Assembly: GCA_002104895.1 (NCBI GenBank)
Contig: MCFG01000372.1
Coordinates: 17,501-67,580, forward strand
Direction of reading: 5' to 3'
DNA length: 50,080 nt
Origin: Anaeromyces robustus
Lineage: Eukaryota; Neocallimastigomycota; Neocallimastigomycetes; Neocallimastigales; Neocallimastigaceae
Part shown: positions 1 through 13,029 of the stretch, piece by piece
Position numbering within the stretch: the stretch's first letter is position 1
Layout of the letters: each line of letters begins with the position of its first letter
Position numbers and translations under genes: made by a program
Notes under the pieces: model-generated
What the model saw: only the letters and a program-made list of their open reading frames with translations
What the model was told of the DNA's origin: nothing
The model's database searches: none

Positions 1-945
1 AATTAAATGTATCCAATTTTCCTTGTGAAACGTCATAAAAATAACGTGATTTAAATTATAATTAAGAGAATTTTTTATATTATTTTTTAAAAAATTTTTT
101 TTTTTAATTTATAAAATATAATTTAATGTTTTATCTAATAAAAAACTATTTTAGAATTTTCTATTAATTAATACATAAAAAAATATATTATATTAAATTT
201 ATTTTATCTTATTATATAATAAATAATAATTTATATATTAATTTTATGTTAAAATTTAAAAATTGAATAAATTATCATAATTTTATATATTAATTTTATG
301 CTGAAATTTTAAAATCAAATTATTATATTGTGATATAATAATTTTTACAAATATTTTGAGAATATCTCAAAAAGAAAAAATCATTTATAATTATTAATTT
401 TCAAACAACATATATTTAATTATTTTCTTAATAAAAAATATAAAAAAATTATTTATTTTTCATAATTTTTTTTATAGTATTATTATGAAATATTCTAAGC
501 TTTATTTTTAGGAATAAATAATAAATAGTCCTTAACATTACTATGTATGAGATATCCTTAGGGTTATCCCTATAACAATAATTCATACAATAATATATAC
601 TATTATAATCTATAATATTTTATTTTTTAAAAAATATTTTTATTTTCTTCAAATTTTTATTTTTATTTTTTATTCTTAATTTAATATTCTTTGTTTCTAT
701 TTTTATTTTATTTTATTTTATTTTTTTTTTTATTTTTATCTTTATATAATAACAATAATAATAAAGATATGTAAAAGAGTAATAAAAAATTTTTTTTTTA
801 TTTTCATTTCATTACTATTACGATTAAAATTTTTCTATTTTATGGTAGATAAAACAATAAAAATAATTAAAATTAAAAATAATTATAAAAAAAAAAGAAT
901 TTTCTATTCTTTTTTTTTTTTTTTTTTTTTATATTATTTTATTCC
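1..945. other. AT-rich intergenic stretch, no gene seen
   Basis: Almost pure A/T sequence with homopolymer runs. A short direct repeat (a TTTATATATTAATTTTATG-like word) occurs near 230-250 and again near 282-301. The only GC-bearing patch, about 540-590, contains a small inverted element (TTAGGGTTATCCCTATAA) of unknown meaning. It is the 3' flank of the minus-strand ABC transporter; the T-run at 910-930 would be transcribed as an A-run just after its stop codon. No coding region is supported. Confidence 0.6.
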
Positions 946-3900
946 TTATTCTTCCTTAGTTTTATTAATCATTTTGTCGTGAACAACATTTAAGAAAACT
1001 TCTTCAAGTGTTGTTTGACTCATACCCCAAGAATTAACATAATTATCTGGATTTTCATCTAAATATTTAACAAATCTTGGAATATAATTAGTTTGTTCAT
1101 ATCCTAATTCAAAAAGTAAAGCACCTGCACTATCATCAGCTAAATAAATACCAGGAACCATTTCAGTAGCAATGGCTTTTAAATTTTCGACATTATTTTG
1201 ATCAACGATAACACTAATATGGTAACCATTACCAAATTTTTTCTTTAAATAGGTAGTGTCACCAATAGCTTTGATAATACCATTACTCATAATAATAATA
1301 TTATCACCAAGAGCATCAGCTTCTTCCATAGAGTGAGTCGTTAAAAGAATACTTCTATTCTTCTTAAATTCTTCAATAAATCTCCAAACATAACGACGAT
1401 TTACTGGATCCATACCAGTGGTAGGTTCATCTAATAATATAACTTTTGGATCTCCAATAGTAGAAATAATCATAGATAAACGTCTTTTCATACCACCAGA
1501 ATAAGTCTTTGATCTAGCATTTCTAACCGTATATAATTGAACAGCTTTTAATCTATTATTTAAAAGTTCTTGTAATTCTCTAGAATCTTCGGCTCCTTTC
1601 AAACCAGAATACAATTTTAAATGTTCTAAAGCAGTTAAATCTTTAAAAAGAATATCATCTTGAGGACATATACCAAGTTCAGATTGTACAGCTTCTGGAT
1701 TCTTTTTAATACTTTTATTGTAAATTAAAATATCACCAGCACTTGCTGGAGATAAACCTGACATAATATTCATAGTTGTAGTTTTACCAGCACCATTTTG
1801 ACCTAATAAAACTAAAACTTTATCTTTTTTTACTGATAAACATGAATTTCTTACAGCTACTTTTTTGTTTTTAAATTTACCAAAAACTTTTCTGAGGTTA
1901 ATAATTTTAATTGGATCTTTATTTAATTTAGGATCACAAGTGTATTTATAATGTTCTTTAACATCATCATCTAATTTATTAATATCAATTTTACTAGGAT
2001 ACTTTTCTTTAGTTTCTCTAATCCAATGTTTATCACTAATATAAGAATTTTTACTTTTCCAATAAGATGGAAGTAAAAAGTAATAAAATGGTTTTTTGTT
2101 ACCATATATATTAGGTAAAATATTATCACAATATAAACAAAGGACAAAGTAAATTAGAGTATTTAATAAAAAGTAATAAGCACAATGAGAAGTAGGTTCT
2201 ATATCATAATGATCTGAATTTTCAGCATTGTCAGAAAATTTTGGTTTATTATATAAATCTTCCCATCTGTATTCTTCTCCTTCAATAATACTATCAGTTG
2301 CCATATTATAATTTACACTAGATTTATTTTTAACATCCACAAACATTTTTGTGAAATTAAAGAATGGAACAAAATATGAGAATACTATTTTAAAAAAAAA
2401 TAAATAAAAAAAAAATTTAAATATTAATATTTTTTTTTGTTAGTCTTTCAAATATATTTAGTCATAAATTTATTTAAAATATATATATAAAAAAAAAGAT
2501 ACTTACATTTCCTATAAATAGGGTTCATATCATTACTCCATAATGAATAACTCATTTGATCTCCACTAAAAAGATAATTAAAAACAAAACCTATGATTAA
2601 AATAGAAATACCAATAAGAACTGCTGTTTTTGTACGGTTTACTAATGTTGTAATAAACATGGCCATTGCTCCCATAGCTATACCATATAAAAAGAATAAT
2701 ATAAATAAAACCTATATAGATTTATATATAAATAGATTAATAAATAATAATTAAAATAAAAAAAATTTATATTATATTTTTTGTAAATCGATTATTATCA
2801 CAATTTTAATATTATATATACCATGAAATCAGTTTTCAAAAAGAAAGAATAACCAAATAATTTTCCCATAATAATAGTAGCTAAAGTATTAAATGCATAA
2901 TAAATGAAATATAATATGGCCCAACTTGTCCAATATACACTTCGCTTTAATCCCATCATTTCCATACTATAGCGAACTTTGGTTTCTTTTTCAGATACAA
3001 CTGAACTAAGTATATGAACAAAAATTACCATAGAAACACAGAAAAATACAATAGGTGCGTAAATCATCATACCAACTTCTCCATATCCTTCATAACCTAT
3101 TATAGGGAAATCCTTAACTTCTACATTAAATTTTGTCGTAGCATTTGGATTACTATAAGCATATTTTGCTATCAATATAATTAATTTTTTTTGAAGATTA
3201 TATATATATAGTATTATATTAGAATTATTTAATAATAAATTTAATATGTTAATAAAATATATATAAATAAATAATAAATAAACTTTTTTTATAATAATTT
3301 ATAAATGTGGATATATTTACCAATTGCTTCATCAAGACCACGAGCGACACTAACAATTCTCATACTTAAAGAGTGTCTTTCAGTACTATTGTAATGATTA
3401 GTGGAATTATATAATACTTGATAACGGTAATTAGTTACTCCATTAGTATTTTTAATATCAAAAATTAAACCATAATTTGTATAATTTTGATGTGTAGCTA
3501 CATAGTCATAAATAAATTTACTATTTGGAACGTGAATTATATCATGTTTTTCTTTGATTTCAATTTTTAATTTATCACCTATTATAATTAAAAAAATATA
3601 TATATTATTATTAATATTTTGCTACTCTTTATTTCTATTATTTTTATATTTAGTATTACTAATTGTAATAATTACTTTCCCAGTTTTCCCATTTATTAGA
3701 ATCAGTTTCCCAATTATAATTCATTCTTTTATTATTTGCTACAACAAAATTTGACATTATTTCATCAATAGCAGAATCTCTTTGACAATTATTATTATCA
3801 ATACAATTAGTATACATAAAATTAATGCATGCGTCTGAACCATCGGGTCCCTATAAAATAAAATAGAATATAAAAAGTTATATATAATATATAATTATTA

Positions 3901-4375
3901 TATATACATATATATTTTTTTGATATGATTATTATTTTAAAAAAACTTACGTAACAATTATCTACACCGTTAAGATTAAATTTCGATGGGTGTAAATTTG
4001 ATTCTGTTAAAAATAAAAAAAGATAAGATACAAATTCTAATAAAAGCATAGTCACCAATGGAGATATTACTATAAGAAATAAAACAGTTTTCCAAGATCT
4101 AGACTTTTAATATATAAAAATATTAAACAATTTTATTAATATTAAAAATTAAAAAAATTTATATATACATAAATTATATTTATTATATTTTTATTTATAT
4201 ATATTTATATATTAACCTGTAAAATATAATGCTTTCTTAACAAAGTTTTTAATTGAATTATCCACAATCCAGAAGTACTGTTTAATAAATCTTTACTCCA
4301 TAATTGGATTTCGAATGAATCATCATCTATGCAAGAATTATCTTCACTATCATCTTTATTATTATTTTTCTTCAT
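946..4375 (-). CDS. ABCA-family half-size ABC transporter, 7 exons
   Basis: Exons rebuilt from GT-AG junctions with continuous frame: 4375-4217, 4103-3951, 3850-3676, 3578-3321, 3168-2822, 2711-2507 and 2384-946, giving 911 residues. Exon 2 holds one membrane helix followed by an extracytoplasmic loop with NxS/T sites. Exons 5-7 hold a helix cluster (about residues 260-520), including an EKE...MEMMGL segment typical of ABCA coupling regions. The single ATPase domain at the C terminus has Walker A GQNGAGKTT (about 627-635), Q-loop ICPQDD, signature YSGGM in place of LSGGQ (about 727), Walker B VILLDE (about 747) and the H-loop THSMEEAD (H783). ABCA proteins move lipids or sterols in animals; the substrate here is unknown. 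It is divergent from its paralog at 6036 across 1.66 kb. The start is the first ATG, in a lysine/asparagine-rich cytosolic leader. Confidence 0.9.
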
Positions 4376-4866
4376 TTTCTTTTCGTTTTTTATTTAAAAA
4401 GTTAATATGAAATATTACTTTATATTATTTATTATTTTATTATACTATTGTTTTAAATATTTTAATGTTTAAATGTTTTTTTTTTTTTATATTTTATTAT
4501 ATATAATATTTATTTATTATTTTTACTTTTTTTTTATGTTTTAAATAATTAATTATTGCATTTTTTTTTTAATTTTTTTTATTTAAGTTTATATATTTAT
4601 TATTTTTACTTTTTTTTTTATGTTTTAATATTTTCTTTTTTTTATAATAATTTATAAAGAAATATTATTATGAATATTATGTAATATTTTCTATAATTCT
4701 AATAATAAAAAAAAAATTAAAATATTTTTTTAATTATTTTAATAATAAATTTTTTTAAAAATAATAATTAAAAAAATTTATAGATAGATATAATTTTTAT
4801 AATTATTTATTTCTAAACAATTATATAATTATACTATTTGTAATTTATTATATTTATATATTATAA

Positions 4867-4898
<32 letters not shown>

Positions 4899-5455
4899 GG
4901 AAATAAAAAGTAAAAATTTTAGTGAATTAATAAAATTTATATATTTTTTTAAAATTTAATTATATCATAATGTAAAGATTTAATAATTATATATTGAATA
5001 ATATATATATATAATTATTTAATTTTTTATTATATTATATTTTATTTATTGTATACAAGATTAAATGTTTTATTATAATAATATAATATAATACAATATA
5101 TATATAATATAATATAATATATTAATATTAAAAATGACCATTTTCCAATTTTCATAAAAAAATCAGTCTATTTTTTTTTTGTTTTTTTTTTATGGGAATA
5201 GTTAAATTAATTTTGAATTAATATAAATATTCATACAATTTATTATAAAATTAAATTTATAATATATTGTTTAAATATCTCCAAAAACTGTTCCTGATTA
5301 TTTATCAATGTATTAATATTAAATAAAGTTTAATATTGTTAAGGAAAAACTATTAAATAAATTATCATTTATATTATCAATTATATAAATATATAAAAAA
5401 TGTTCCATTATTAAAAAAAAATAATATATAAGAAATAAAAAAGTTTCATTATTTA

Positions 5456-5492
<37 letters not shown>

Positions 5493-6035
5493 TTTTTTAA
5501 TTAAAATAAATTATAGAAAAACAAAATTTATTTAAGTTACATATAAAAATAAATGATTAATAATAAATAATTATAATATTTATTATTATAAATTATAATT
5601 ATTATTATTATAATAATTATTATTAAATTAATATTAATAATTTATTTTTATATAAAATTAGAAAAAAAATAAAAAATAAAAAAAAAAAAAAAAAACAAAA
5701 CAAAACATAAAAACTAAAAATTAATAAAAATAAAAATAAAAATAAAAATAAAAATAAAAATTAAAAATAAAATAATTAATAATAATATTACAGAATTTTA
5801 TATAAATTAATATTATATTATTTAATAAATAAAATAATATTTTTTTTAAAAAATATTAATATATAATCTTTTAACTTCCAAAAATAATAGTAAGATAAAA
5901 CGAGAATACATATAAATAAGAATATTGATCTTATTTTAATTTATATTAAAATACATATTTTAATTATTTTATTATATAATTAATATGACTTTTTATATCT
6001 ATTTTTCATTTATTAAAAAAAAAAGATGAAATAAA
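4376..6035. promoter_or_regulatory. Shared intergenic region of the divergent ABCA pair
   Basis: A 1.66-kb gap between two divergent start codons, made almost wholly of A/T with long T-runs (about 4870-4898 and 5459-5491) and a (TAAAAA)n tract near 5728-5760. It must hold both promoters or a shared bidirectional one. I can name no transcription-factor site with confidence. Poly(dA:dT) tracts of this length commonly exclude nucleosomes in fungi; that role is inference here. Confidence 0.45.
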
Positions 6036-7892
6036 ATGGAATATAAACAACATCAAGAAGAGTTTGGTATTTCATTTAATGGATTTGAAAACTCCATAAC
6101 TGACAAACAATATCACAATGAAAACGATACGAGAGAACTTCTTGATTATAGTTATAATAATAATGAAAATTCAAGAATTGAAGGAGACACTACAAATGTT
6201 ACTAGAGTTCCAACAAAAAACTCTATGTCATTACCTGGTATATATAAAATATTCTTAAAATAATAAATATATTTACATATTATTATTATTTAATTAATTT
6301 TTTTTATAATTATTAATATTAGAACGTAGAAAAAGTTATCAAATAAGAGCTATGGTATTATTTTTTTATCTTAAATATAAAATTTTTAGTGACCCTTTAC
6401 GTTTTCCAAATATTAATATATATATATATATAATATAATTTTTAGTTAAGAAAAACTTTATCATATCAGAAAAGACAATTTAAAACAAATCTTGGTATAT
6501 ATATATATATATACTCTATAATTACCATAAATAATTTTTATTTTAAAATAAACTAATATACATTAATAAAAATAATAATATATATATGTTTTATATTTTA
6601 ATATATATTATAATATTAGGTTGTGTAATGTAAATAAACATTTGTATTATAAAAGTTTATAAAAAGCCCTAATCAACTTATGAGTTTTTTTATAAATATA
6701 TTTAATTAAAGAATAATTTTCTTTCATTAAATAATTAAATATTTATATTATATATAATTAATAATTACATCACATTTTTTACTATTATGATATATTAATA
6801 ATTTTTTGATTGATATGATCAATTTTAACTAATATTTATTTATTAAATTTATTTTACGTTATATTTTTTTAGTGCTTGTCCAACTATATTGGTCTTTATT
6901 ACTTTTGGTTTAACATTATTTGGAGATTATATTTCAAAAATTGTATTTAAAACGTATAATTATGAATACTGCTCAAATGAATTTAATGGAACCTTCGTAT
7001 TACCATTAGATAATCAATCTTCTAAATCCTATAAAAAAAATTCAGATATTGTCTTAGCTCATTATGATCAAGGTAATAATCCATGTTCTGTTTGGTTTGG
7101 TACTAATGATTATTTTGAATCTTCACCATATGATATTATACCAGATAAAAGTGAAGAAAGAATTCATCGTGACACTTTTTTTATGCCACCAGTTAATGCT
7201 TCTGGTAATTATGCTTTATTTTTCAATAAACTTGCTGATACTACTGGTTTAGGTGATATGGAAGCAATGAAAGATGCTTTAAGACTTCAAGAACAGTTTA
7301 ATAATGGAGATATGTCATCATTTCAAGATGAAATGATAAAAAATCTTTTGAAAAGTTATGGTTTATCAGATGATCAAGTTGAAGAAGCATTGAAAGAATA
7401 TAAAAAAACTGGACAATTACCAATGCAAGATTTAATGGCTGGTATGATGCCAGGAATGACTGATATGATGCCAGGTATGACAACAGGAAGTCCAAGTAAG
7501 TATGAGGAAGAATTAATAAAAGCTATAAAATCTGGAGAAATGAATCAAGAATTAATGATGGCTTTTGCAAATGGTGAAATATCCCAAAATGACGTAATAA
7601 GTTTAGTCATGACAGGAAAAGTAACTCAAGAAGAAGTAACAAAATTTATGAATAGTATGTCAAGTTTATCACAACAACCAAATCCTGGTTCAATTCCTGA
7701 TTTTGGTACTGGTACTAATTCCAATCCTAGTACTGGTTTGGGTACTGGAGCTGGTACTGGAACTGGAAATAATATTGATAATGGCGCTAGTTCAGGTTCT
7801 GGTTCTAATTCTGGTTCTGGTTCTGGTTCCCATTCTGGATCAGGTTCTGGTTCTGGTTCCAATTCTGGTTCAGGTACAGGTTCTGGTTCCAA

Positions 7893-7943
<51 letters not shown>

Positions 7944-10900
7944 CAATTCTGGTTCAGGTTCTAATTCTGGCTCAGGCTCAGGTTCCAATTCTGGTTCTGG
8001 TTCTAATTCTGGTTCTGGTAAAAGTACTGGTAAAGAAACTGGTTCTGGTTCAAATTCAAGTTCAGGAAATAAAAATAGTCTTCAAAAAAGAGCAAGCTCA
8101 TCAACAACAACTAAAAAAACTACTTCAACTAAAACTTCAAAAACAGAAACCAAAACAACTACCACATCAAAGTCAACTGAAACAGGTGATACAAAAAAAT
8201 CTATTTATGAAGAAAGTGATATTTTCTTTACACTTAGTAACATGATGCGTCCATGGGGTATTATTGCAATTGGAAATAATGCTACTGAAAAAAAAATAAT
8301 TGGTGAACGTCCAAAAGAATCAGCTAATATCACTTTAATTAACATTGAAGATGATAAGTATGAATTATCTAATAAAGGTATTTTGGATTATGCTTACACA
8401 CGTTACTTCTTAAATATGTATAACTTAATTTATAATGACACAGTATCAGTTAATTTTGAAAGAATGCCATACTTTGAATTTGTCGATATTGATAATGAAG
8501 ATGATTTAGATATTGATATTAATAATAGAATGAAAGTGTAAGTAATATATTGATATAGTATATATTATACTACATTATTATTATTATTATTAATTAGTTA
8601 ATTAATTAATTATTATAATTAATTGTTGTTATTAATTATTATTATAAATTATTGTTATTAACTATTATTACTATTTATTATTATTATTATTATCATTGTT
8701 ATTATTATTTTAATATAATATAAATTAATCTTTATAACCTTTTAAAATATTTATTATATCATATAATTTATAATTATTGAATATTATTAATTTATATAAT
8801 AAATAATAGTATAAACAAAATTTTACAAAATACTACATTTTCTTCTTATACAGATGAAGATAAAAAATATATAGATTTATCAAAATTAAAAGATCGTGAT
8901 GACGCTATTAGAAGAAGTGTTGATTATATGCCTTACGGTGCATTGATGATTAATGGAATAGAAGAAACTGAAAATAAATTAGAATACAATATACTTTTTT
9001 CTGTAGGTGAAAATAGTAGATTATCATATATATTTGGTGTCAAAGGAAGTAATGTAAATCCATATATGTCTTATCCTAATAGAGGAAAAAGATTACTTTA
9101 TTTCCTTACTGAATTTAATGGTTCTTGGTTACGTAAAGTCACTGATAATAAATCAACTATTACTCAAGGTTTCAGATCTTATCCAGTATCTGTGGAAAGT
9201 AATGATGAAGGTTATTCATATACCTATGGTGATTTGGTTGGATATTTATTGAATCCATGGGGTGTCTCCTTTTTAATTCCAATTTTTGTTATGGGTTTAG
9301 TAAAAGATAAAGAAGAAAGATATCTAGTAATGATGCAAATGAATAGTATGAAACCAATAGTTTATTATGTTTTTACATATATTACCAATTTAATCTTATG
9401 TATGGTTTCTATGTTATGTTTTAATATTGCTGGAACATTTTGTGGAATGAGACTTTTTGTACAAACGTCTCCTCAAATTTTATTAATAATATTTGCTATT
9501 TGGTCTAATATTGTAATTGCATTATCTTTTATATTATCCTTCTTTTTCAAAAGAAATGGTTCAGCATTAACAGGTTCATTTGTAATTGTTTTACTTAGTG
9601 TTCTTCTTGCTTTTGCTTTGGTAGAAAAAATGAAACATTCTTATCAATATTTTGTTTGGCCTCCAATTGCTTTCTATTACATAATTAATACTTTAAATGA
9701 ATCACCTAATCATGGAGAAAAGAAATATTATCAATTAAAAAATTTTGTTCCAGGTGATCGTATTTTCAACGTTACTATGATTATGATTGTTGAATATTTT
9801 ATTTTATTAATTCTTATTTTTTATTTCAATGCTGTCATTCCACAAGAATATGGTAGACATAAACCATGGCATTTAAATATATTTAAATTATTTAAAAGAA
9901 AAAGAAATGATGAAGATTACGATTTAAATAGTATTGATTCTGATTTTAAATCTGAATCAAACAATCCATTTTATAATTTGAAGGAACAAGAGGAAGCTAA
10001 TATTCTTGAAGATGATGATGTTAAAGCAGAAAGAAAACGTGTTCTCTCTGGGCAATATGAAAAGGATTGTCCATTAGTTATTAAAAATTTCCGTAAAGAA
10101 TATGCTCCAAGAATTAAAGGTGATAAACCTCACGTTGCTGTTCGTAGTGCAACCTTTGCTGTAGAAAATAGAATGGTTTTTGGTTTATTAGGTCCAAATG
10201 GTGCTGGTAAAACTACTTTAATTCATTCTTTAATTGGTGTTTATCCTCCAACTGCAGGTTATGCTAGAGTAGCAGGTTTTAATATTGAAACTGATATGAG
10301 TCAGGTTTATAAACGTATTGGTATTTGTCCTCAATATGATATTTTATGGAATGATTTAACTGTAGAAGAACATCTTCTATTTTATGCTAGATTAAAGGGT
10401 ATTTCTCGTAGTGAAGAAAAAGAAACCATCCTTAAAAGTTTATCTAGTGTAGGTTTAGTTGATTTCCAGAAAAATTTAGTTAAAGGTTTAAGTGGTGGAG
10501 AAAAACGTCGTTTAAGTATTGCTATTGCTCTTGTTGGTGATCCAAAGATTGTCTTTTTAGATGAACCTACCACTGGTCTTGATCCAGATGTACGTCGTTT
10601 AATTTGGGATATTTTAAATGAAATTAGTCAAGATAAAACTATTATTCTTACGACTCACTCCATGGAAGAAGCTGAAGTATTATGTAATCGTATTGCTATT
10701 ATGTCTCATGGTACAATTCGTTGTTGTAATACTTCTTTACGTCTTAAGGAACTTTATGGTGCTGGTTTTAGATTAACCTATAGTAATAATCCACAAAAAT
10801 ATAAAGAATTAAAACAATTCATTACAAGTACTCTTCCAGAAAATCATAAAGCCATTCGTGATTTAGCTTCTAACAGTATTTATGAATTTGTTCCAGAACA

Positions 10901-11039
10901 AGGTTATGTTTCTCAGTTATTTACTATTATTGAACAAAATAAGGATAAATATGGTATAATTAATTGGGGTGTTTCTCAATCATCTTTAGAAGAAGTATTC
11001 CTTAGTATTATTTCTGAAAATGATGCTGATGGAAATTAA
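6036..11039 (+). CDS. ABCA-family ABC transporter with giant Gly-Ser loop, 6 exons
   Basis: Rebuilt exons: 6036-6237, 6323-6354, 6446-6494, 6620-6629 (10-nt micro-exon), 6873-8537 and 8810-11039. Phases agree at every junction and give 1395 residues. A soluble N terminus is followed by a helix at about 96-115 ([17 protein letters not shown]). Next comes a loop of about 680 residues carrying a Met-rich helical stretch and a Gly-Ser minisatellite (about 405-485). A cluster of about six helices spans roughly 800-1000. The ATPase domain has Walker [10 protein letters not shown] (1114-1122), Q-loop ICPQYD, signature LSGGE (1213), Walker B IVFLDE (1233) and an H-loop His at 1269. There is a single membrane-ATPase unit, so it is half-size in architecture despite its length. 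The acceptor at 8809, not the stronger-looking CAG at 8853, keeps the frame. The substrate is unknown; ABCA members usually handle lipids. Confidence 0.9.
7788..8070 (+). repeat. Coding Gly-Ser minisatellite inside the ABCA gene
   Basis: Imperfect tandem 6-bp GGTTCT/GGTTCA/GGTTCC units, interspersed with AATTCT at rough 12-30 bp spacing, encode (SG)n with periodic Asn (SGSGSN). All length variation visible is in multiples of 3, so the frame is kept. It lies in the predicted extracellular loop and probably acts as a flexible linker. Such arrays expand and contract readily, so loop length probably varies between strains (inference). Confidence 0.9.
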
Positions 11040-11590
11040 TTATACTATATTTAAAATACTATAAAAAAGGAAATTCATTATTAAAAAAAATAATTAAAAT
11101 AATTATATATGAAATGAATAGATAAATAAAAATACTTCATTAAAAATTTTAATAAAATAAAGTAAAATAAAAAAAAAAGTATTAAAAAAAATAGAATAAT
11201 TTTTTCATATTAAGAATAATATAATAAAATTAAAAATAAATAAATAAATAAAAAAAGAAATAAACATAACAAATAATTAATTAAAATATAACATATAACA
11301 TATTATATAAAGTAAAAAATAAAATAAAATAAAATAAAATATAAAATAAAATAAACAGAAAAAAATAATTAATTAGATTTTATGATATATTATTATCCAT
11401 TATGAATGATAATATTATTTTATTATTATAAAAGTTATAATTTAATCTATATTCTTTTCATTTATTTATTATATATAAATCAACGAATAAAAAAAATTAA
11501 TAAATAATAAATAATAATTAACAATTAATAAAATATTTAATAATATTTTATATATTTATAATACTAATTAACTTAGTAGAAAGAAAAAAA

Positions 11591-11635
11591 GAATACGAAT
11601 TAAATAATTAATAATAAATTATTTAATTCATATTC
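11591..11635. repeat. Inverted repeat (19-bp stem, 7-nt loop)
   Basis: Arms 11591-11609 (GAATACGAATTAAATAATT) and 11617-11635 pair at 18 of 19 positions. Flanking purine and pyrimidine runs (A-rich 11581-11590, T-rich 11636-11646) extend the pairing to about 30 bp. It lies about 550 bp past the ABCA stop codon. Its role is unknown: a transcript 3'-end structure or a transposon relic are both possible. Confidence 0.7.
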
Positions 11636-11800
11636 CTTTTTTTTTCTGCAAACTTTATGAGTAATGGAAGTGACATATTATAGTTATGATGTTAATATAT
11701 CACACCATATCTATAGTATATATAAATAACATCACACCATAATTAAATATTATGAAAAACATATCACATCATAATTTTTATATTGTTTATTTACATATTT

Positions 11801-11833
<33 letters not shown>

Positions 11834-11852
11834 ATTTAAACTGTGTAACATT

Positions 11853-11964
11853 TGATATATTTTATATAAATTCGTGTTTTATGATATAATTTTATTTTAA
11901 TATTAAACTTTTTATACTTAAATAAAATTATATCATTAAATACGAATTTATATAAAATATATCA
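11853..11964. repeat. Long inverted repeat with 45-bp arms
   Basis: Arms 11853-11897 and 11920-11964 match as reverse complements at 43 of 45 positions, with a 22-nt spacer. The arms contain ATATAAATTCGT and ATGATATAATTTTATTT. High arm identity in otherwise drifting AT-rich DNA suggests a recent foldback element, such as a MITE-like or palindromic insertion. No target-site duplication could be fixed because the flanks are low-complexity. Confidence 0.75.
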
Positions 11965-12994
11965 TAGTTAAAATCTTAATACAAAAAAAAAGACATATAA
12001 GTGACTAACCTATAATTTTATATTTATTAGTATTATTATTAATAAAAAATGATATATAAAGTTATTTACCTAAAAAATTATATAAAAAAAAATAATATAT
12101 ATATATATATAAACAAATATTTTTATATTCATAATTATAAATCAAGATAATCTTTTTTTTTTTAAATATAATAAAAAAATAAATATGCATATACTAATAA
12201 AATATTCATATAATTATTTATTAAATATAAAATAAATTATTTATTTTATTAAACATACTATATTTATATATTCAGTAAATATTTTTCTTTTCCTATCAAT
12301 TGAGAAGTAAAATAAAAATTAATGTATATAAATATTATAAAGCATAATAGTAATTAAAAAAGGATTAAATATAGAAATATAATAAAATGTAAAGTATAAT
12401 TAGAATAATAAAAAGAAAGGATTACATATAAATATTTAATTATAAAATTAATTTCATTATATGTGCATAAAAAATCTATTGAAAATATATTAAATTATAA
12501 AATATAAAAAATTTTATTTATATTACTAAATCATAATAAATAATTTTATATTATTTTAACACATTAATTTACATGTAAATAATTAGGAAAAAAAATAGTA
12601 AATATCATCTAAAAATATATAATAAATTACAATATTTCTTTGCTAATAATAATATTATAAATAAGTATTTATATTTAATAAAATAAATTCTCTATAGTTA
12701 TTCAATTTATTTTCACTTTGAAAAATGTTTTAAAAAAAGAATTATTAATTATTAAACAATCTAATTATTATGTGTTGTAATATATTATTAATTTTATTTT
12801 ATTTGTGTAATATTACTAATTATGATTTATTTTAATTAAACATAAATTGTATCCTACACGTGACTTTATTTTAAAATTTTTATGTTTTTTGATAAAATTG
12901 TTATTTATTTAAAAAATTAAAAGATAAAAAGAATCATTGTTTGTCCAGTACTGTATATGTTAAATTATCTTGAATACTTTTTTTATATTGTTAT

Positions 12995-13029
<35 letters not shown>

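Noticed and set aside
538-590. TTAGGGTTATCCCTATAA as a telomere repeat or homing-endonuclease site
   Set aside because: Only a single TTAGGG unit, and only part of the meganuclease-like word matches; no array and no intein or intron nearby.
7626-7988. Antisense ORF of Glu-Pro repeats opposite the ABCA gene
   Set aside because: It is the complement of the Gly-Ser coding minisatellite; the sense frame is supported by flanking conserved ABCA sequence and splicing.
8854-8927. CAG at 8851-8853 as the acceptor of the last ABCA exon
   Set aside because: It would give the wrong phase and an immediate stop; the AG at 8808-8809 keeps the frame and adds a plausible loop sequence.
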